Shown here piece after piece: positions 61,750 through 64,000 of a stretch of 64,000 bases of DNA (positions within the stretch are counted from its first letter, which is position 1; each line of letters starts with the position of its first letter). The translations under genes and the position numbers were made by a program. The notes under the pieces were generated by a model. That model saw only the letters and a program-made list of their open reading frames with translations. It had not been told where the DNA came from and did no database searches. Source of the stretch: AP-15 sp963818695 (GTDB taxonomy: Bacteria > Pseudomonadota > Alphaproteobacteria > ATCC43930 > CGMCC-115725); the NCBI GenBank assembly GCA_963818695.1, contig CAWFTG010000005.1, positions 310,001 through 374,000 on the forward strand, in the 5' to 3' direction.

Positions 61750-63021
61750 ATGAAGCTGATGTGGTTCCACCTGATGCCATACACCGAGCTGCCCGCCGAT
61801 TTCCGGGACAAGAACCCCTCGGTGTGGGTGGACATTCACTCCTCGCTGTTCGACCCGCGGCGCGCCCACCATATGTATAACGACTTTATGGACGAACTCG
61901 AATTCGCCGCCGAATGCGGGTTCGACGCGATCTGCGTCAACGAGCATCACTCGAATGGCTATGGGCTGATGCCATCGCCCAATCTGGTCGCGTCGTCCCT
62001 CGCCCGCCGCACCTCCGACGCGGCACTTTGCGTGCTCGGCAATTCCTTGGCGCTCTACAACCCGCCGACTAGGGTTGCCGAGGAATTTGGGATGATCGAC
62101 TGCATCTCGGGCGGGCGGCTGATTGCCGGGTTTCCCGTCGGCTCGCCAATGGACACCTGTTTCGCGTATGGCCAGAATCCGAGCCTGCTGCGCGAGCGCT
62201 ACCACGAAGCTCATGATCTGATACTTCGGGCGTGGACGGAGCAGGACACTTTCGCGTTCAACGGCCGCTTCAACCAGCAACGCTATGTGAACATCTGGCC
62301 GCGGCCGGTGCAGAAGCCGCATCCGCCGATCTGGATCCCGGGCGGCGGCTCGGTCGAGACGTGGCAGTGGTGCGCACAGATGGATTACGTCTATTGCTAT
62401 CTTTCCTACTACGGTTACAAGGCCGGGCAGTCGACGATGGACGGCTTCTGGGAGGAAATGCAGCGGCTCGGCAAGGACCGCAACCCCTACCAGGCCGGCT
62501 TTCTGCAGTTTGTCGGCGTCGCAGAAACCCGCGAGGAGGCCTATCGGCTCTACCGCGAGCCGGCAGAGTATTTCTATGGCCGCTGTCTGCACATCGATCC
62601 ACGTTTTGCCGGTCCCCCGGGCTACACCACCGAGGCGACGCAGCGGCGCGGTGCCCAAAGCCAGGTGGCGCAGGCCGCGCAGCTGTCGCGGTACGAGTCA
62701 AAATTTCAGATGTTGGCGCGTGAGATGGACGCGATCGTCGAGCGTGGCTATGTCATCATCGGTTCGCCCGACGAAGTGGCTGCTCAATTGCGCGAGGTCG
62801 CGAAGAATCTCAATGTCGGCCACCTGATGCTATTGCTGCAGTTTGGCAACATGAGCAAGCATCTGGCCAAGTACAACACGCAACTGTTCGCCGAGCACGT
62901 CATGCCGCAATTGCATGAATTTTTCTCCGATTGGGAAGACCGGTGGTGGCCACAGCCGATGGACCGCTCGGCGCGGGCGCCGCTGAGGGGGCTTCAGCCC
63001 ACGGCTCTGGCTGCCGAGTAG
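61750..63021 (+). CDS. Luciferase-like (LLM) flavin-dependent oxidoreductase
   Basis: A 423-residue LLM-fold protein starting MKLMWFHLMPYTELP. FDAICVNEHHSNGYGLMPSPNLVAS, LGNSLALYNPPTRVAEEFGMIDCISGGRLIAGFPVG and RYVNIWPRPVQKPHPPIWIPGGG are typical of bacterial luciferase-family monooxygenases using FMN or F420. The family acts on aldehydes, alkanes, sulfonates and other small substrates. It is between a GMC oxidoreductase and a methyltransferase in the same direction, so the three may form one pathway (inference). The C-terminal tail is Trp-rich (DWEDRWWPQP). Confidence 0.9.
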   Translation: MKLMWFHLMPYTELPADFRDKNPSVWVDIHSSLFDPRRAHHMYNDFMDELEFAAECGFDAICVNEHHSNGYGLMPSPNLVASSLARRTSDAALCVLGNSLALYNPPTRVAEEFGMIDCISGGRLIAGFPVGSPMDTCFAYGQNPSLLRERYHEAHDLILRAWTEQDTFAFNGRFNQQRYVNIWPRPVQKPHPPIWIPGGGSVETWQWCAQMDYVYCYLSYYGYKAGQSTMDGFWEEMQRLGKDRNPYQAGFLQFVGVAETREEAYRLYREPAEYFYGRCLHIDPRFAGPPGYTTEATQRRGAQSQVAQAAQLSRYESKFQMLAREMDAIVERGYVIIGSPDEVAAQLREVAKNLNVGHLMLLLQFGNMSKHLAKYNTQLFAEHVMPQLHEFFSDWEDRWWPQPMDRSARAPLRGLQPTALAAE

Positions 63022-63031
63022 CCTCAGAGCC

Positions 63032-63841
63032 ATGCCGACCGTCTACAACGCTCGCGACGCGGGCAATTACGAACGGTTGATGGGGCGTTGGAGCCGGCGC
63101 TTGGCGCCGCTCTTTATCGAGCACGCCGGCGTCGCGGATGGCGAAGAGGTCCTCGAAATCGGCTGCGGCACCGGTAGCTTGACCTTCGCGCTTGCAGAGG
63201 CCTCCCGGTTCGCTCGGCTGACCGCGATCGATCAATCCGAAGTCTACCTCGCGGCGGCTCAGGCCAAGAACCGCGACCCGCGGATCCGCCTCGAGCAAGG
63301 CGACGGCTGCGCGTTGCGCTTTGCCGATTCAAGCTTCGAGTGCAGTTTGTCGATGCTGGTGCTGCCTTCGGTAGCGCCGAAGCCGGAACAGATGGTCGCC
63401 GAAATGCGCCGGGTAACCCGCCCGGGTGGCGTTGTCGCCGCGGCTTTCTGGGACACGCCCGGCGGGACGCCGCATCAGCGCATGTTCTGGGACACCGCCG
63501 CCGCGCTCGACAACTCAGCGGGCACGGCACGCGACAACGCCTTGTCGCGGCCGATTTATGCCCCGGGCGCGATGGAGCGAATTTGGGCCGAGGCCGGGCT
63601 CGTCGAGATCGACCACCGATCATTGATGATACGCATGGACTTCACCGATTTTGCCGATTACTGGGCGCCGTTTGCCAGCGGCGAAGGCGGGCTCGGCGCC
63701 TATGTCGCAACCCTCGACGACGCTCGGCGCAACCGCCTCGAGCATTGCCTGCGCGCAGCCTACCTGACCGGCCGCCCCGACGGAGAACGCTCGTTCGTCG
63801 CGGTCGCCCTCTCCTGTCGCGGCTTGGTCCCCAAGACCTGA
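63032..63841 (+). CDS. Class I SAM-dependent methyltransferase
   Basis: A 269-residue methyltransferase. Motif I is VLEIGCGTGSLTFALA, motif II is LTAIDQSEVYLAAAQ, with an acidic residue (D) for SAM, and later motifs read FECSLSMLVLPSVAPKPEQMVAEMRRVTRPGGVVAAAFWD. The substrate, probably a small molecule, is unknown. It starts ten bases after the LLM gene stop, so the two are co-transcribed. Confidence 0.9.
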   Translation: MPTVYNARDAGNYERLMGRWSRRLAPLFIEHAGVADGEEVLEIGCGTGSLTFALAEASRFARLTAIDQSEVYLAAAQAKNRDPRIRLEQGDGCALRFADSSFECSLSMLVLPSVAPKPEQMVAEMRRVTRPGGVVAAAFWDTPGGTPHQRMFWDTAAALDNSAGTARDNALSRPIYAPGAMERIWAEAGLVEIDHRSLMIRMDFTDFADYWAPFASGEGGLGAYVATLDDARRNRLEHCLRAAYLTGRPDGERSFVAVALSCRGLVPKT

Positions 63842-64000
63842 GGTCTGCTTCGTTCCTGCGTGTTAAGGGTAACTTCACTCGGGCCGCTGTAGAATACCAG
63901 CTTGCGATCCTGTGCTGAAATAGCGCCCGCGCCGGTGCTAATGTGGGAACCAGGAAGCGGCCGAGCCGTTTCTGCCTCGGCGGCATTGCAGGTTACGCGG
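63842..64000. other. End of window, no gene seen
   Basis: The last 159 bases show no convincing coding frame; any gene would run off the end. Confidence 0.4.

Overview
The window is GC-rich, densely coded DNA that reads as the chromosome of an alphaproteobacterium, most likely a soil or freshwater member of the Hyphomicrobiales/Rhodospirillales side of the class. This rests on the HemD - mitofilin-like - HemY block, DUF992 and DUF1194 proteins, several Tat/Sec-exported ABC binding proteins, a TAXI-type binding protein, and the style of dispersed palindromic intergenic repeats. This is inference from gene content; there is no rRNA. No phage, integrase, transposase, CRISPR array or plasmid function was found.

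Layout. 0-4 kb: oxidative metabolism, with a 5'-truncated PQQ-type sugar/sorbosone dehydrogenase, a frameshifted dihaem cytochrome c and a frameshifted molybdenum hydroxylase large subunit. 3.7-5.3 kb: a VapBC-like toxin-antitoxin pair and a PEP-CTERM protein. 5.9-9.7 kb: an ACMSD-like amidohydrolase and a Zn/Mn ABC importer with a possible Zur site. 9.8-14.4 kb: cupin, amine oxidase, DUF1194, YjbQ, SDR and FMN reductase. 14.5-21.3 kb: a complete sugar-type ABC importer, two tandem secreted paralogues, and a heavily decayed second binding-protein gene. 21.6-25.9 kb: cytosine deaminase-like amidohydrolase, a small zinc-ribbon protein, a retropepsin-like protease, an OmpA-domain protein, an AI-2E family permease and a glyoxalase-fold remnant. 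26-29.7 kb: tRNA-Thr(CGT) and the HemY/mitofilin-like/HemD operon. 29.8-31.5 kb: SIMPL protein, ThiE/TenI family protein, and a tiny exported His/Trp-rich protein whose ribosome-binding site lies in a predicted hairpin. 31.7-47.9 kb: mostly catabolic or redox genes (FAD dehydrogenase, MetE-like protein, extradiol dioxygenase, DOPA-dioxygenase-like protein, two MFS carriers, S53 peptidase, hydroxyquinol-type intradiol dioxygenase, a frameshifted two-component flavin monooxygenase with its reductase, and a porin-like 'phenol MetA' protein). 48-50.7 kb: a four-repeat membrane protein, a dead fragment of the flavin reductase, and a secreted beta-propeller-like protein ended by a textbook terminator. 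51-55.5 kb: livHMGF without a binding protein, next to a frameshifted TAXI binding protein. 55.7-64 kb: a 1398-residue triple-GAF histidine kinase, a GMC oxidoreductase, a luciferase-like oxidoreductase and a methyltransferase.

How it works together. The clearest functional units are the metal importer, the sugar ABC importer, the haem-biosynthesis operon, livHMGF, and the aromatic-oxidation set near 42-47 kb (a flavin monooxygenase plus reductase could feed a hydroxyquinol dioxygenase). Several conserved genes carry a single-base frameshift; these may be sequencing errors or recent lesions. The second sugar-binding protein, by contrast, carries roughly ten indels and is a genuine pseudogene unless this stretch is badly assembled.

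I did not find a clear-cut new defence or mobile system. The best candidates for undescribed biology are the His/Trp-rich exported peptide with its hairpin-masked ribosome-binding site, the tandem secreted paralogue family attached to the sugar ABC operon, and the mosaic palindromic elements, one of which supplies the 5' end of a gene.
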